NCBI RefSeq assembly: GCF_006517255.1 | Contig: NZ_CP041185.1 | Location: forward strand, 2,914,001 to 2,978,000 | DNA: 64,000 bases | Direction: 5' to 3' | Origin: Janthinobacterium tructae | Lineage (GTDB): Bacteria > Pseudomonadota > Gammaproteobacteria > Burkholderiales > Burkholderiaceae_D | Shown here: positions 34,708 to 45,290 of the stretch, one piece after another | How positions within the stretch are numbered: the stretch's first letter is position 1 | How the letters are laid out: the number at the start of each line of letters is the position of its first letter | Notes under the pieces: generated by a model | Databases searched by the model: none | What the model was told of the DNA's origin: nothing | Seen by the model: only the letters and a program-made list of their open reading frames with translations | Translations under genes and position numbers: made by a program

Positions 34708-35715
34708 ATGCAACTGCCCGTCTACACCCATCCGACCCTGACCGTATTGATCGACGACAGCGATTCCTTCCTGAAAAGCCTGGCATTCCAGCTCGATCCC
34801 GGCCTGGCGCGCAAGACTTTCCACGACACCAGCAGCGCGCTGCACTGGCTGCGCCAGAGTACGCAGCCGGGCGAGACACCGCTGCACGTCAATTTCGACA
34901 CGCAAAACCTGCCGCCCGACCAGTGCAACGTGGCGCTCGACCTCGAACGCATCTGGCGCATCAGCGGCCAGGCGCAGCGCTTTGCCGTGCCTTCCGTGCT
35001 GGTGATCGATTATTCGATGCCGCAGATGAATGGCCTGGAATTTTGCCAGGCCGTGCGCGACTTGCCGTGCAAGAAGATTTTATTTACTGGGGCGGCCGAT
35101 GAAAAAGTGGCCGTGACGGCCTTCAACCGGGGCTTGATCGACCGCTACATCAAGAAGAGCGACGACGATGCGCTCGATATCCTGGAACTGGAAATCGTTG
35201 CCCTGCAGCGCGAATTCTTCCTGCAGCAATCGGACACCGTGCGCGATCTGCTGATGCTGCACGACTATGCTTTCCTGCAAGACGAAGCCATGGCCGCCGT
35301 CGTGCAGGAGCTGTGCCAGCGCCACGGCTTCGTCGAGTTCTACATCTTTCCCAATCCCTGCGGCATCCTGTTCTTCACGCGCGACGGCCGCGCCAGGCTG
35401 ATGATCATCGAGACCGAGCGCAGCCTGCACACGCAATATGAAATGGCGCGCGACAGCGACGCACCGGAATCCCTGCTGCTGGCCCTGCTGGAAATGCGCG
35501 TGATCCCGTACTTTTCCGACGCCGACAGCGACGGCATGTACGCGGCGCAGATAGGCGAGAACTGGTTTCGCTACTGCGCCGCGCCCACCATCTGCCTGGG
35601 CGACGTGACGTATTTCTGGGCCCTGTTCGACGTGCCGGCGCACCAGTTGGGGCAGCCGGTCATGTCCTACGCACAATTTCTGCGCGCGGGCGCGGGCGAC
35701 GGCGTCAGCGCGTAG
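34708..35715 (+). CDS. jqsR: Response regulator JqsR (LqsR-like)
   Basis: A 335-residue response regulator. The receiver has acidic residues in LIDDSDSF (about 14-15), the phosphorylation site in VIDYSMPQMNG (Asp 101), Thr in FTGAADE and Lys in YIKKS. The gap between the first acids and Asp 101 is about 40 residues longer than usual. The C-terminal part is not a helix-turn-helix DNA-binding domain; it is a mixed alpha/beta domain, as in Legionella LqsR. It starts three bases after the jqsS stop, so both are cotranscribed. Known JqsR homologues influence violacein and secondary metabolism. Confidence 0.87.
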   Translation: MQLPVYTHPTLTVLIDDSDSFLKSLAFQLDPGLARKTFHDTSSALHWLRQSTQPGETPLHVNFDTQNLPPDQCNVALDLERIWRISGQAQRFAVPSVLVIDYSMPQMNGLEFCQAVRDLPCKKILFTGAADEKVAVTAFNRGLIDRYIKKSDDDALDILELEIVALQREFFLQQSDTVRDLLMLHDYAFLQDEAMAAVVQELCQRHGFVEFYIFPNPCGILFFTRDGRARLMIIETERSLHTQYEMARDSDAPESLLLALLEMRVIPYFSDADSDGMYAAQIGENWFRYCAAPTICLGDVTYFWALFDVPAHQLGQPVMSYAQFLRAGAGDGVSA

Positions 35716-35723
35716 TTGGCGAC

Positions 35724-38255
35724 TTAGCCTTCGCGCAAGGTTTGCAGGGGCGGATGCTTGAGCACGTTACGCAAACCCAGCCAGCCGCCAGCGATCGCGC
35801 ACAGGGCGCCGGCCAGCAGGCCAAAGGCCCACACGCCCGGTGCGAAGCTCCAGGCGAACTTGAACTGGTACGTGGCCAGGGCCCAGCCCATGGCCGCCGC
35901 GCCCGTGGCCGCCAGCAAGCCGGCCAGCGCGCCGACGAGGGAAAATTCGATCAGCTGTGCCTGCGCCAGCTGGCGCCGCGTGGCGCCCAGCGCGCGCAGC
36001 AGGCCCGCTTCGCGCGTGCGCTCGTCCTGCGAACCCATCAGCGCCGCATACAGTACCAGCAAGCCCGAGGCCAGCGTAAACGCGAAGAGGAATTCGACGG
36101 CCGTGACCACCTGGTCCAGCACGCCCTGGATCTGTTTCAGCACGCCGCCCACGTCGACTACCGTCAGGTTCGGATAGTCGCGCAGCAAGGCATTGCCCAG
36201 GTCCGCCTGCGCGGGCGGCAGGTGAAACGCCGTGATCCACGTCTGCGGCGTGTCCGCCATGGCGGGCGGGTTGATGATGACAAAGAAATTGACGCGCATC
36301 GAACCCCATTCCAGCTTGCGCAAACTCGTGATCGCCGCCTCCACGGGCTGGCCGGCGATGTCGAAGCGCAGCTTGTCGCCCAGTTTCAGTTTCAATGTCT
36401 TGGCGATACCCTCTTCCACCGACGCCTCAGCCGGTGCACCGGGCGCATTGGCGAACCATTTTCCCGCGACGAGCTTGTTTTCTTCCTGCATCGTGGCCAT
36501 CGTCGACAGGTTGAATTCGCGGTCGGCCAGGCCCTTGGCGCGGTCATCCTCGTAGGTGGTTTCCGTGATGGCATTGCCATTCACGGCCACCAGGCGCCCG
36601 CGTATCATCGGATACAAAGGCGCATTGGCCACGCCGGCCTGCGCCAGGCGCGCGGCGATCGGCTCTTTCTGCTCCGGCAGGATATTGATCATGAAGCGGT
36701 TCGGCGCGTCCGGCGGCGTGGCGTTGCGCCAGGCCACCATCAAGTCGCCGCGCACCACCGTCAGCAGCAGCAAGGCCATCAGGCCCAGCGCCAGCGACAC
36801 TACCTGGATCACGGTGGCGCCCGGACGGCGCTGCAAGGACGTGACGGCAAAGCGCCAGCCCTGATGATTGAAGGCGCCGCGCAGGGTTTTCAGCGATTTG
36901 ATGCCGAGCCAGCCGGCCAGGCCGAACAGGGCGAAGCCGCCGAGGAAACCGGCCGCCGTCAGCAGCGCCAGTTTCACGTCGCCCGCCTGCCACAGCAGCA
37001 GTACGACGAAGGCGGCGATGCCCAGGCCGTAGGTGGCCAGGGCCAGCGCCTGCGGCGGCTCCTGCTCGCGGCGAATCACGCGGTTATGGGGAACATTGCG
37101 CAACTGCAAAATCGGCGGCAAGGCAAAGCCCAGCAACAGCAGCATGCCGGTGGCCACGCCCTGCAGCGCGGGCAGCAGGGAGACAGGCGGCAGGTCGCTC
37201 TGCACCAGTTTGCCCAGCAGCTCCAGCAGCACCAGGTGGCCGCCGAAGCCCACCATCACGCCGATCAGGCTGCCCACCAGGCCCACCAGTAAAAATTCGA
37301 TCACGTACATGGCCGTGACCTGGTTTTGCGTCAAGCCCAGGCAGCGCAGCATGGCGCAGGCATCCAGGTGGCGCAGCATGAAGCGGCGCGCCGCCATCGC
37401 CACGGCGACGGCCGCCAGCATGGCCGACAGCAAGCCGACGAGGGAAAGAAAACGGTCGGCGCGGTCCAGGGTCGATTGCATCTGCGGACTGCCCGATTCG
37501 AGCGACTCGATGCGCACGCCTTTGATGGCCTGCGTCTTGATCTGGCTTTCCAGCCAGGCTTGATATTGCACAAGCTCGGCCGCCTTGGCGGGCGGTGCCG
37601 ACAGCAGCAAGCGGTACGACACACGCGAGCCGTTCTGCACCAGCGCCGTGGCGGCCAGGTCGCTCAAGGGCAGCATCACGCGGGGGGCGAAGTTCAGGAA
37701 CGAGGCGCCGCGATCCGGCTCGCTGGCGATCAGTTGCGTGACGGTAAATGCCTTGTCGCCCAGTTTCAATGTGTCGCCCAGTCTGGCGTTCAGGCTGGAC
37801 AAAATCGCCGCATCGACCCACAGGGTGCCCGCTGCCGGCACCTGGTCCGTTGGCCTTCCCACGGCATCCTGCGCTTCGCTGGGGTTGGTGGTGATTTTCA
37901 GCTTGCCGCGCTGCGGGTAGCCCGGTGAGACGGCCTTGATGGACGCCAGCTGCGACAGCGACTGCTCGCCCTCTCCCGCCTGCGCCATGCTGGGAAACGT
38001 CACCGTATCGGCCAGGATAAAACCGCGCTTCTGCGCTTCGGCGCGCCATGCCGCATTGACGGGCTGGTCGGCGCTGATGACCAGGTCGGCCCCCAGCAAC
38101 TGATGCGCGTCGCGGTTCAGGCCCGCGCGCAAACGGTCGACGAAGAAGCCCACGGCCGACAGGGCCGCCACGGCCACGATCAGCGCGACGAGCAGGAAAC
38201 GCAGTTGCCCGGCGCGCCAGTCGCGGCCGGTCATTTTCAGGGAGAGGCGGAACAT
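35724..38255 (-). CDS. FtsX/YbbP-family ABC transporter permease
   Basis: An 843-residue membrane protein with two FtsX-type permease domains, each preceded by a large periplasmic region. The N-terminus RFLLVALIVAVAALSAVGFFVDRL and C-terminal ASGLLVLYAALMGSQDERTREAGLLRALGATRRQ are diagnostic. In E. coli YbbP pairs with the ATPase YbbA, and the complex is thought to handle lipids or lipoprotein-like substrates. No ATPase gene is adjacent on either side, so the partner must be elsewhere. It converges on jqsR with an eight-base gap. Confidence 0.9.
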   Translation of the reverse strand: MFRLSLKMTGRDWRAGQLRFLLVALIVAVAALSAVGFFVDRLRAGLNRDAHQLLGADLVISADQPVNAAWRAEAQKRGFILADTVTFPSMAQAGEGEQSLSQLASIKAVSPGYPQRGKLKITTNPSEAQDAVGRPTDQVPAAGTLWVDAAILSSLNARLGDTLKLGDKAFTVTQLIASEPDRGASFLNFAPRVMLPLSDLAATALVQNGSRVSYRLLLSAPPAKAAELVQYQAWLESQIKTQAIKGVRIESLESGSPQMQSTLDRADRFLSLVGLLSAMLAAVAVAMAARRFMLRHLDACAMLRCLGLTQNQVTAMYVIEFLLVGLVGSLIGVMVGFGGHLVLLELLGKLVQSDLPPVSLLPALQGVATGMLLLLGFALPPILQLRNVPHNRVIRREQEPPQALALATYGLGIAAFVVLLLWQAGDVKLALLTAAGFLGGFALFGLAGWLGIKSLKTLRGAFNHQGWRFAVTSLQRRPGATVIQVVSLALGLMALLLLTVVRGDLMVAWRNATPPDAPNRFMINILPEQKEPIAARLAQAGVANAPLYPMIRGRLVAVNGNAITETTYEDDRAKGLADREFNLSTMATMQEENKLVAGKWFANAPGAPAEASVEEGIAKTLKLKLGDKLRFDIAGQPVEAAITSLRKLEWGSMRVNFFVIINPPAMADTPQTWITAFHLPPAQADLGNALLRDYPNLTVVDVGGVLKQIQGVLDQVVTAVEFLFAFTLASGLLVLYAALMGSQDERTREAGLLRALGATRRQLAQAQLIEFSLVGALAGLLAATGAAAMGWALATYQFKFAWSFAPGVWAFGLLAGALCAIAGGWLGLRNVLKHPPLQTLREG

Positions 38256-38278
38256 GGGCGGCGGGTCTTTATTAAGGG

Positions 38279-39887
<1,609 letters not shown>

Positions 39888-41810
39888 ATGACCATTTTTG
39901 ATAACTATGCAGCACGCTACGAGCGCACCCGCGAAGAGGAAATGTCGCTCACCGAATACCTGGCCCTGTGCAAGAAGGACAAGCTGACGTATGCCAGCGC
40001 GCCCGAACGCATGCTGGCCGCCATCGGCGAGCCGCAGCTGGTCGACACGCGCAACGACACGCGCCTGTCGCGCATCTTCGCCAACAAGGTCATCAAGATC
40101 TATCCCGCCTTCCGCGAGTTCTACGGCACCGAGGAAGTCATCGAGCAAGTCGTCTCGTATTTCCGCCACGCCGCGCAAGGGCTGGAAGAACGCAAGCAGA
40201 TCCTGTATCTGCTGGGGCCTGTCGGTGGCGGCAAGTCGTCGATTGCGGAAAAACTCAAGTCGCTGATGGAACACGTGCCCTTCTATTGTCTGAAAGGCTC
40301 GCCCGTCAACGAATCGCCGCTGGGCCTGTTCAACGAGCAAGAAGACGGCACCATCCTGGAAGAGGATTACGGCATCCCGCGCCGCTACCTGCGCAACATC
40401 CCCAGCCCGTGGGCCGTGAAGCGCCTGCATGAATACAATGGCGACATCAACCAGTTCCGCGTCGTCAAGCGCTATCCGTCCGTGCTGAAACAGATCGCCA
40501 TCTCGAAAACGGAACCGGGCGATGAAAACAACCAGGATATTTCCTCGCTGGTGGGCAAGGTCGACATCCGCAAGCTGGAAGACTATGCGCAGGACGACCC
40601 GGATGCCTACAGCTATTCGGGCGGCCTGTGCCTGGCCAACCAGGGCTTGATGGAATTCGTGGAAATGTTCAAGGCACCGATCAAGGTGCTGCATCCGCTG
40701 CTGACGGCCACGCAGGAAGGCAATTACAAGGGCACGGAAGGTTTTGGCGCGATTCCGTTCGACGGCATCATCCTGGCCCACTCGAACGAGTCGGAATGGA
40801 AGACGTTTAAAAACAACCGCAACAACGAGGCTTTCCTTGACCGTATCTATATCGTCAAGGTGCCGTACTGCCTGCGCGTGACCGACGAAATCAAGATCTA
40901 CGACAAGCTGGTGGCCAATTCCTCGCTGGTCAAGGCCCCGTGCGCGCCCGGCACCCTGCGCATGATGGCGCAGTTCGCCATCCTGTCACGCCTGAAAGAC
41001 CCGGAAAACTCCAGCATTTTCTCGAAGATGCTCGTCTACGATGGCGAAAACCTCAAGGATACGGACCCGAAAGCCAAATCCATGCACGAATACGTCGATT
41101 ACGCGGGCGTGGACGAGGGCATGAACGGTCTGTCGACGCGCTTTGCCTTCAAGATCCTGTCGAAGGTGTTCAACTTTGACAATTCCGAAGTGGCCGCCAA
41201 TCCCGTGCATCTACTATATGTACTGGAACAGCAGGTCGAGCGCGAGCAGTTCGCGCCGGAACTCGAACAGCGCTACTTCTCCTATATTAAAGAGCACCTG
41301 GCGCAGCGCTATGTGGAATTCATCGGCAAGGAGATCCAGACGGCGTACCTGGAAAGCTATTCGGAATACGGCCAGAACATTTTCGACCGCTACGTGACGT
41401 TTGCCGATTTCTGGATACAGGACCAGGAATACCGCGATCCGGACACGGGCGAAAGTTTTGATCGCGAATCGCTGAACAATGAACTGGAAAAGATCGAGAA
41501 ACCGGCGGGCATTTCCAATCCCAAGGATTTCCGCAATGAAATCGTGAACTTCGGGCTGCGCGCGCGGGCCTCGAACGGCGGCAAGAATCCCGCCTGGACC
41601 AGCTACGAAAAGTTCCGCACCGTGATCGAAAAGAAAATGTTCTCGAATACGGAGGAATTGCTGCCCGTGATTTCCTTCAATGCCAAGGCCAGCGCCGACG
41701 ATGCCAACAAGCACGCCGACTTCGTGGCACGCATGGTGGAAAAAGGCTATACGGCCAAGCAGGTACGCCTGTTATGCGAATGGTACTTGCGCGTACGCAA
41801 GTCATCCTAG
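39888..41810 (+). CDS. prkA: PrkA/YeaG-type serine protein kinase
   Basis: A 640-residue protein, full length. An AAA-type N-terminal domain has a P-loop in LLGPVGGGKSSIAEKLKSL (near residue 115). The middle reads NQDISSLVGKVDIRKLEDY and GGLCLANQGLMEFVEMFKAP, and the C-terminal PrkA domain is complete. YeaG/PrkA proteins act as AAA-type kinase or protease-like factors in stress and sporulation. AAAGGACATTGAC gives a good ribosome site. It heads a three-gene operon with the UPF0229 and SpoVR genes. Confidence 0.95.
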   Translation: MTIFDNYAARYERTREEEMSLTEYLALCKKDKLTYASAPERMLAAIGEPQLVDTRNDTRLSRIFANKVIKIYPAFREFYGTEEVIEQVVSYFRHAAQGLEERKQILYLLGPVGGGKSSIAEKLKSLMEHVPFYCLKGSPVNESPLGLFNEQEDGTILEEDYGIPRRYLRNIPSPWAVKRLHEYNGDINQFRVVKRYPSVLKQIAISKTEPGDENNQDISSLVGKVDIRKLEDYAQDDPDAYSYSGGLCLANQGLMEFVEMFKAPIKVLHPLLTATQEGNYKGTEGFGAIPFDGIILAHSNESEWKTFKNNRNNEAFLDRIYIVKVPYCLRVTDEIKIYDKLVANSSLVKAPCAPGTLRMMAQFAILSRLKDPENSSIFSKMLVYDGENLKDTDPKAKSMHEYVDYAGVDEGMNGLSTRFAFKILSKVFNFDNSEVAANPVHLLYVLEQQVEREQFAPELEQRYFSYIKEHLAQRYVEFIGKEIQTAYLESYSEYGQNIFDRYVTFADFWIQDQEYRDPDTGESFDRESLNNELEKIEKPAGISNPKDFRNEIVNFGLRARASNGGKNPAWTSYEKFRTVIEKKMFSNTEELLPVISFNAKASADDANKHADFVARMVEKGYTAKQVRLLCEWYLRVRKSS

Positions 41811-41882
41811 CGCGGACAGCGGAGGCGCGCTCCCGCCCGGCGACTGGCGGGGCGCGCAAGACGAGAGGCAAGGAGGCACCCT

Positions 41883-43151
41883 TTGACATACCTCATCGAC
41901 AGGCGCTTGCAAAGCAAGAATAAATCCGCCGTCAACCGCGAGCGTTTCCTGCGGCGTTACAAGGGCCAGATCAAGGATGCCGTGGGGCGCGCCATCAAGG
42001 GGCGCTCGATCACGGACGTCGAGAATGGCGAAAAGGTCAGCATCCCCGTCAAGGACGTGGGCGAACCGTCGTTCGGCCACGCGCATGGCGGCGTATGGGA
42101 AGTGGTTAATCCCGGCAACAAGGAATACCTGAAAGGCGACCAGATCGCCCGGCCGAAAGGCGGCGGTGGCGGCGGGCGAGGCAAGGCGGGCAATAGCGAC
42201 GAGACGACGGAAGACGACTTCATCTTCGAATTGTCGCGCGAAGAATTCATGAATTATTTCTTCGAGGACCTGGAATTGCCGCACATGGTGAAAACCCAGC
42301 TGACGGCCACCACGGAATTCAAGAACCAGCGCGCAGGCTACAATATGTCGGGCACGCCATCGAACATCCATGTGCTGCGTTCCCTGCGCGGCGCACTGGG
42401 CCGGCGCATCGCCGTCGGCGGCGGCGCCCGCAAGCAGCTGGCGCAGGCCGAGGAAGACCTGGCCGAACTGCTGCACGAAGGCGCACCCGACAGCGACCCG
42501 CTGGTGGTGGAGCTGCGCCGCCTGATCCACCACCTGCACACGCGCCTGCTGGCCATCCCCTTCATCGATCCGTTCGACTTGCGCTACAGCAACCGCATCA
42601 AGGTGCCCAAGCCGATGACGCAAGCCGTCATGTTCTGCATCATGGACGTCTCCGGTTCCATGGACGAATCGCGCAAGGACACGGCCAAGCGCTTCTTCAT
42701 CCTCTTGTATCTGTTCCTCAAGCGCGCCTACGACAAGATCGAGGTCGTCTTCATCCGCCACCATACGGCGGCGGCGGAAGTGGACGAGCATGAATTCTTC
42801 AATTCGCGCGAGTCGGGCGGCACCGTGGTGTCGTCCGCCCTGCACTTGCTTAATAGCATCATCGACGAACGCTATGGCGCCGGGCAATGGAACAGCTATG
42901 TGGCGCAGGCGTCCGATGGCGATAACTGGGACAACGATTCCGTGCTGTGCCGCCAGTTGCTGATCAACACCATCCTGCCCAAAGTGCAGTACTACACCTA
43001 TGTCGAGATCACCGACGGACCGCAGCAAAACCTGTGGGAGCAATACGCGGGCGTGCTCGACCATCACGCCCATTTCGCCATGCAAAAGATCGTCACGCCG
43101 GCCGATATCTACCCGGTCTTCCGCGAACTGTTCAAGAAACAGGTGAAATGA
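41883..43151 (+). CDS. YeaH/UPF0229 protein with a VWA-like domain
   Basis: A 422-residue protein starting at a TTG codon: MTYLIDRRLQSKNKSAVNRERFLRRYK is the family N-terminus, and AAGGAGGCACCC lies just upstream. A low-complexity Gly-rich region follows (about residues 90-105). The C-terminal half has a VWA-like fold with the metal site MDVSGSMDESR. In E. coli YeaH works with YeaG under nitrogen starvation. The stop overlaps the SpoVR start (ATGA). The TTG start is well supported because no other codon gives the conserved N-terminus. Confidence 0.92.
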   Translation: MTYLIDRRLQSKNKSAVNRERFLRRYKGQIKDAVGRAIKGRSITDVENGEKVSIPVKDVGEPSFGHAHGGVWEVVNPGNKEYLKGDQIARPKGGGGGGRGKAGNSDETTEDDFIFELSREEFMNYFFEDLELPHMVKTQLTATTEFKNQRAGYNMSGTPSNIHVLRSLRGALGRRIAVGGGARKQLAQAEEDLAELLHEGAPDSDPLVVELRRLIHHLHTRLLAIPFIDPFDLRYSNRIKVPKPMTQAVMFCIMDVSGSMDESRKDTAKRFFILLYLFLKRAYDKIEVVFIRHHTAAAEVDEHEFFNSRESGGTVVSSALHLLNSIIDERYGAGQWNSYVAQASDGDNWDNDSVLCRQLLINTILPKVQYYTYVEITDGPQQNLWEQYAGVLDHHAHFAMQKIVTPADIYPVFRELFKKQVK

Positions 43152-44752
43152 TGAGTGCAGCCTTTGACCGCGCCAGCAACACCCCGGGCGAACCGTTCGT
43201 GCGCCTGCGCCACCCGAACGCCCTGCCCGAGCAGTCGGAATGGACGTTCGAACTGATCGAGCAAATCCACGAGGAAATCCGCAGAGTGGCGAAGCAGTTC
43301 GGCCTGGACACCTATCCGAACCAGCTGGAAATCATCACGGCCGAGCAGATGATGGATGCCTACACCTCGGTCGGCATGCCTGTCTCGTACAACCACTGGT
43401 CGTTCGGCAAACATTTTCTTTCCACCGAGAAAAGCTACAAGCGGGGCCAGATGGGCCTGGCCTACGAGATCGTCATCAACTCGAACCCGTGCATCGCCTA
43501 TTTAATGGAGGAAAACAGCCTGACCATGCAGTCGCTGGTGATCGCGCATGCGGCCTATGGCCACAATTCTTTCTTCAAAGGCAACTATCTGTTCCGCGCC
43601 TGGACGGATGCGGACGCCATCATCGACTATATGGTGTTTGCCAAGAATTACATCGCCGAATGCGAGCAGCGCCATGGCGTCGATGCGGTGGAATTGCTGC
43701 TCGACTCGTGCCACGCCATCCAGAACTATGGCGTGGACCGCTACAAGCGCCCGGCGAAACTGTCGATGGAGAAGGAATATGCGCGCCAGAAAGAGCGCGA
43801 AGCCTATGTGCAGTCGCAGATCAACCAGCTATGGCGTACCCTGCCCCGGCGCGAGGAGGACGAAGACGAGGATGAGCAGCGCAAGGCCGCCCCCCGCTTT
43901 CCGCCCGAAGCCGAGGAAAACCTGCTGTACTTTATAGAGAAGTACGCGCCGCTGCTCGAACCGTGGCAGCGCGAGATGGTGCGCATCGTGCGCAAGATTT
44001 CCCAGTATTTCTATCCGCAGCGGCAAACCCAGGTCATGAACGAGGGCTGGGCCACCTTCTGGCACTACACGATATTGAACCAGCTGTATGACGAAGGCGT
44101 GGTGGGCGACGGCTTCATGATGGAATTTCTGAAAAGCCATACCAACGTGGTCTACCAGCCGCCCATCGACAGCCCGTATTACAGCGGCATCAACCCATAT
44201 GCGCTGGGTTTTGCCATGATGAGCGACATCCGCCGCATCTGCGAGCATCCTACGGACGAAGACCGCGCCTGGTTCCCCGACATTGCCGGCAGCGACTGGC
44301 GCAAGAGCCTGGACTTTGCCATGCGCAATTTCAAGGATGAAAGCTTCATCGCCCAGTATCTGTCGCCGCGACTGATCCGCGAATTCCATTTCTTTGCCGT
44401 ACTCGACGACGACAAGAATGAAAAACTGGCCATTTCGGCCATCCACGACGATGCCGGCTACCGCTACGTGCGCCAGCAGCTGGCAGAGCAGTACAACCTG
44501 GGCAACCGCGAGCCGAATATCCAGGTCTGGTCCGTCAATACGCGCGACGACCGCGCATTAACCCTGCGCCACACGCAATTCCAGCGCCGCCCGCTGAACC
44601 AGCAGGCAGCCGAAGTGCTCAAGCACGTGGCTCGGCTGTGGGGCTTCGATGTGCACCTCGATACGGTCGATCCGCAAGGCGTCGTCCTGGGCACCCTGAA
44701 TTGCCGGCGCGAGAAGCGCAACCGGCGCGACGATGCGCCGGCACGGCCATAA
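43148..44752 (+). CDS. SpoVR-family protein (YcgB-like)
   Basis: A 534-residue SpoVR protein. Conserved stretches are LDTYPNQLEIITAEQMMDAYTSVGMPVSYNHWSFGK, HAAYGHNSFFKGNYLF and VMNEGWATFWHYTILNQLYDEG. The His-rich motifs suggest metal binding. SpoVR is required for cortex formation in Bacillus; in non-sporulating bacteria it joins PrkA and UPF0229 in a conserved stress operon of unknown mechanism. The start overlaps the previous stop by four bases. An acidic patch (EEDEDEDEQRKA) is near residue 235. Confidence 0.94.
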   Translation: MMSAAFDRASNTPGEPFVRLRHPNALPEQSEWTFELIEQIHEEIRRVAKQFGLDTYPNQLEIITAEQMMDAYTSVGMPVSYNHWSFGKHFLSTEKSYKRGQMGLAYEIVINSNPCIAYLMEENSLTMQSLVIAHAAYGHNSFFKGNYLFRAWTDADAIIDYMVFAKNYIAECEQRHGVDAVELLLDSCHAIQNYGVDRYKRPAKLSMEKEYARQKEREAYVQSQINQLWRTLPRREEDEDEDEQRKAAPRFPPEAEENLLYFIEKYAPLLEPWQREMVRIVRKISQYFYPQRQTQVMNEGWATFWHYTILNQLYDEGVVGDGFMMEFLKSHTNVVYQPPIDSPYYSGINPYALGFAMMSDIRRICEHPTDEDRAWFPDIAGSDWRKSLDFAMRNFKDESFIAQYLSPRLIREFHFFAVLDDDKNEKLAISAIHDDAGYRYVRQQLAEQYNLGNREPNIQVWSVNTRDDRALTLRHTQFQRRPLNQQAAEVLKHVARLWGFDVHLDTVDPQGVVLGTLNCRREKRNRRDDAPARP

Positions 44753-44929
44753 GTGATCTTCTTGATATCAATTTTAGCAAGAATATAAGCGCATCCTATG
44801 CCACCATAGGAATTCCGTATGGCCTGGCGACGTCGAAACGGCCGCCGGAAGCGTCTTTTTTGACCTGGGTGAAGTTCCTTTCGCACCCGATTGGTGCGCA
44901 CCCTTGGCTAAGTGGTCTGGTTCAGAGGC

Positions 44930-44955
44930 AAAATATTACCCATGGGAAATATTTT
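44930..44955. promoter_or_regulatory. 26-base palindrome upstream of tonB
   Basis: AAAATATTACCCATGGGAAA... reads as a dyad of 13-base half sites with one mismatched pair, centred on CCATGG. Its symmetry and position about 335 bases upstream of tonB suggest a regulator binding site. The regulator is unknown. Confidence 0.45.
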
Positions 44956-44975
44956 TCTCCAAATTTAGCGGTTTC

Positions 44976-44988
44976 CATATTGATTATC
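44976..44988. promoter_or_regulatory. Possible Fur-box-like site
   Basis: CATATTGATTATC agrees with the 13-base Fur core GATAATCATTATC at 10 of 13 positions. TonB-ExbB-ExbD genes are often iron-regulated, which makes a Fur site reasonable, but the match is modest and chance in an AT-rich stretch is possible. Confidence 0.3.
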
Positions 44989-45172
44989 ACGAAATATAAT
45001 TCCGCCATATGGGCACATCGGAGAACTTAGCAGTGGTCACCCAAAACGGCTGTAAAAAACCGATAAGACCGCCTTTTTTTATGTCCGAAAGCGTGCAAAG
45101 ATGACATAAGCAAGTACGTTTTCAGGGCGCAAAAGCGCCAAAAATTTAACCGGTTTTAGGCGTTAAAAATCT

Positions 45173-45201
45173 GTGTAAAATAAAGAATTCGTATGTATAA
45201 T
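45173..45201 (+). promoter_or_regulatory. Candidate tonB promoter
   Basis: A perfect TATAAT at 45196-45201 lies about 90 bases upstream of tonB. The -35 position, 17 bases before, reads GTGTAA, which is weak. The upstream region is AT-rich. Confidence 0.5.
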
Positions 45202-45290
45202 TCGGCGACGTCCCGGATACGGCTGGAGCTTTGTGTCGTCATTTTGGGGTTCAGTTGCAAGACAAGAGATGGTATTTGGAGAAAGCAGGC

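Larger units (their letters stand above)
44753..45290. other. Gene-free control region upstream of tonB
   Basis: 538 bases without a gene. It contains a palindrome CCTATG-CCAC-CATAGG at 44795-44810, a weak hairpin followed by six T near 44828-44861 that may end the SpoVR transcript, a 26-base near-perfect palindrome at 44930-44955, a possible Fur-box-like site at 44976-44988 and a TATAAT at 45196-45201. The region drops sharply in GC content, as expected of a regulated promoter region. Confidence 0.5.
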
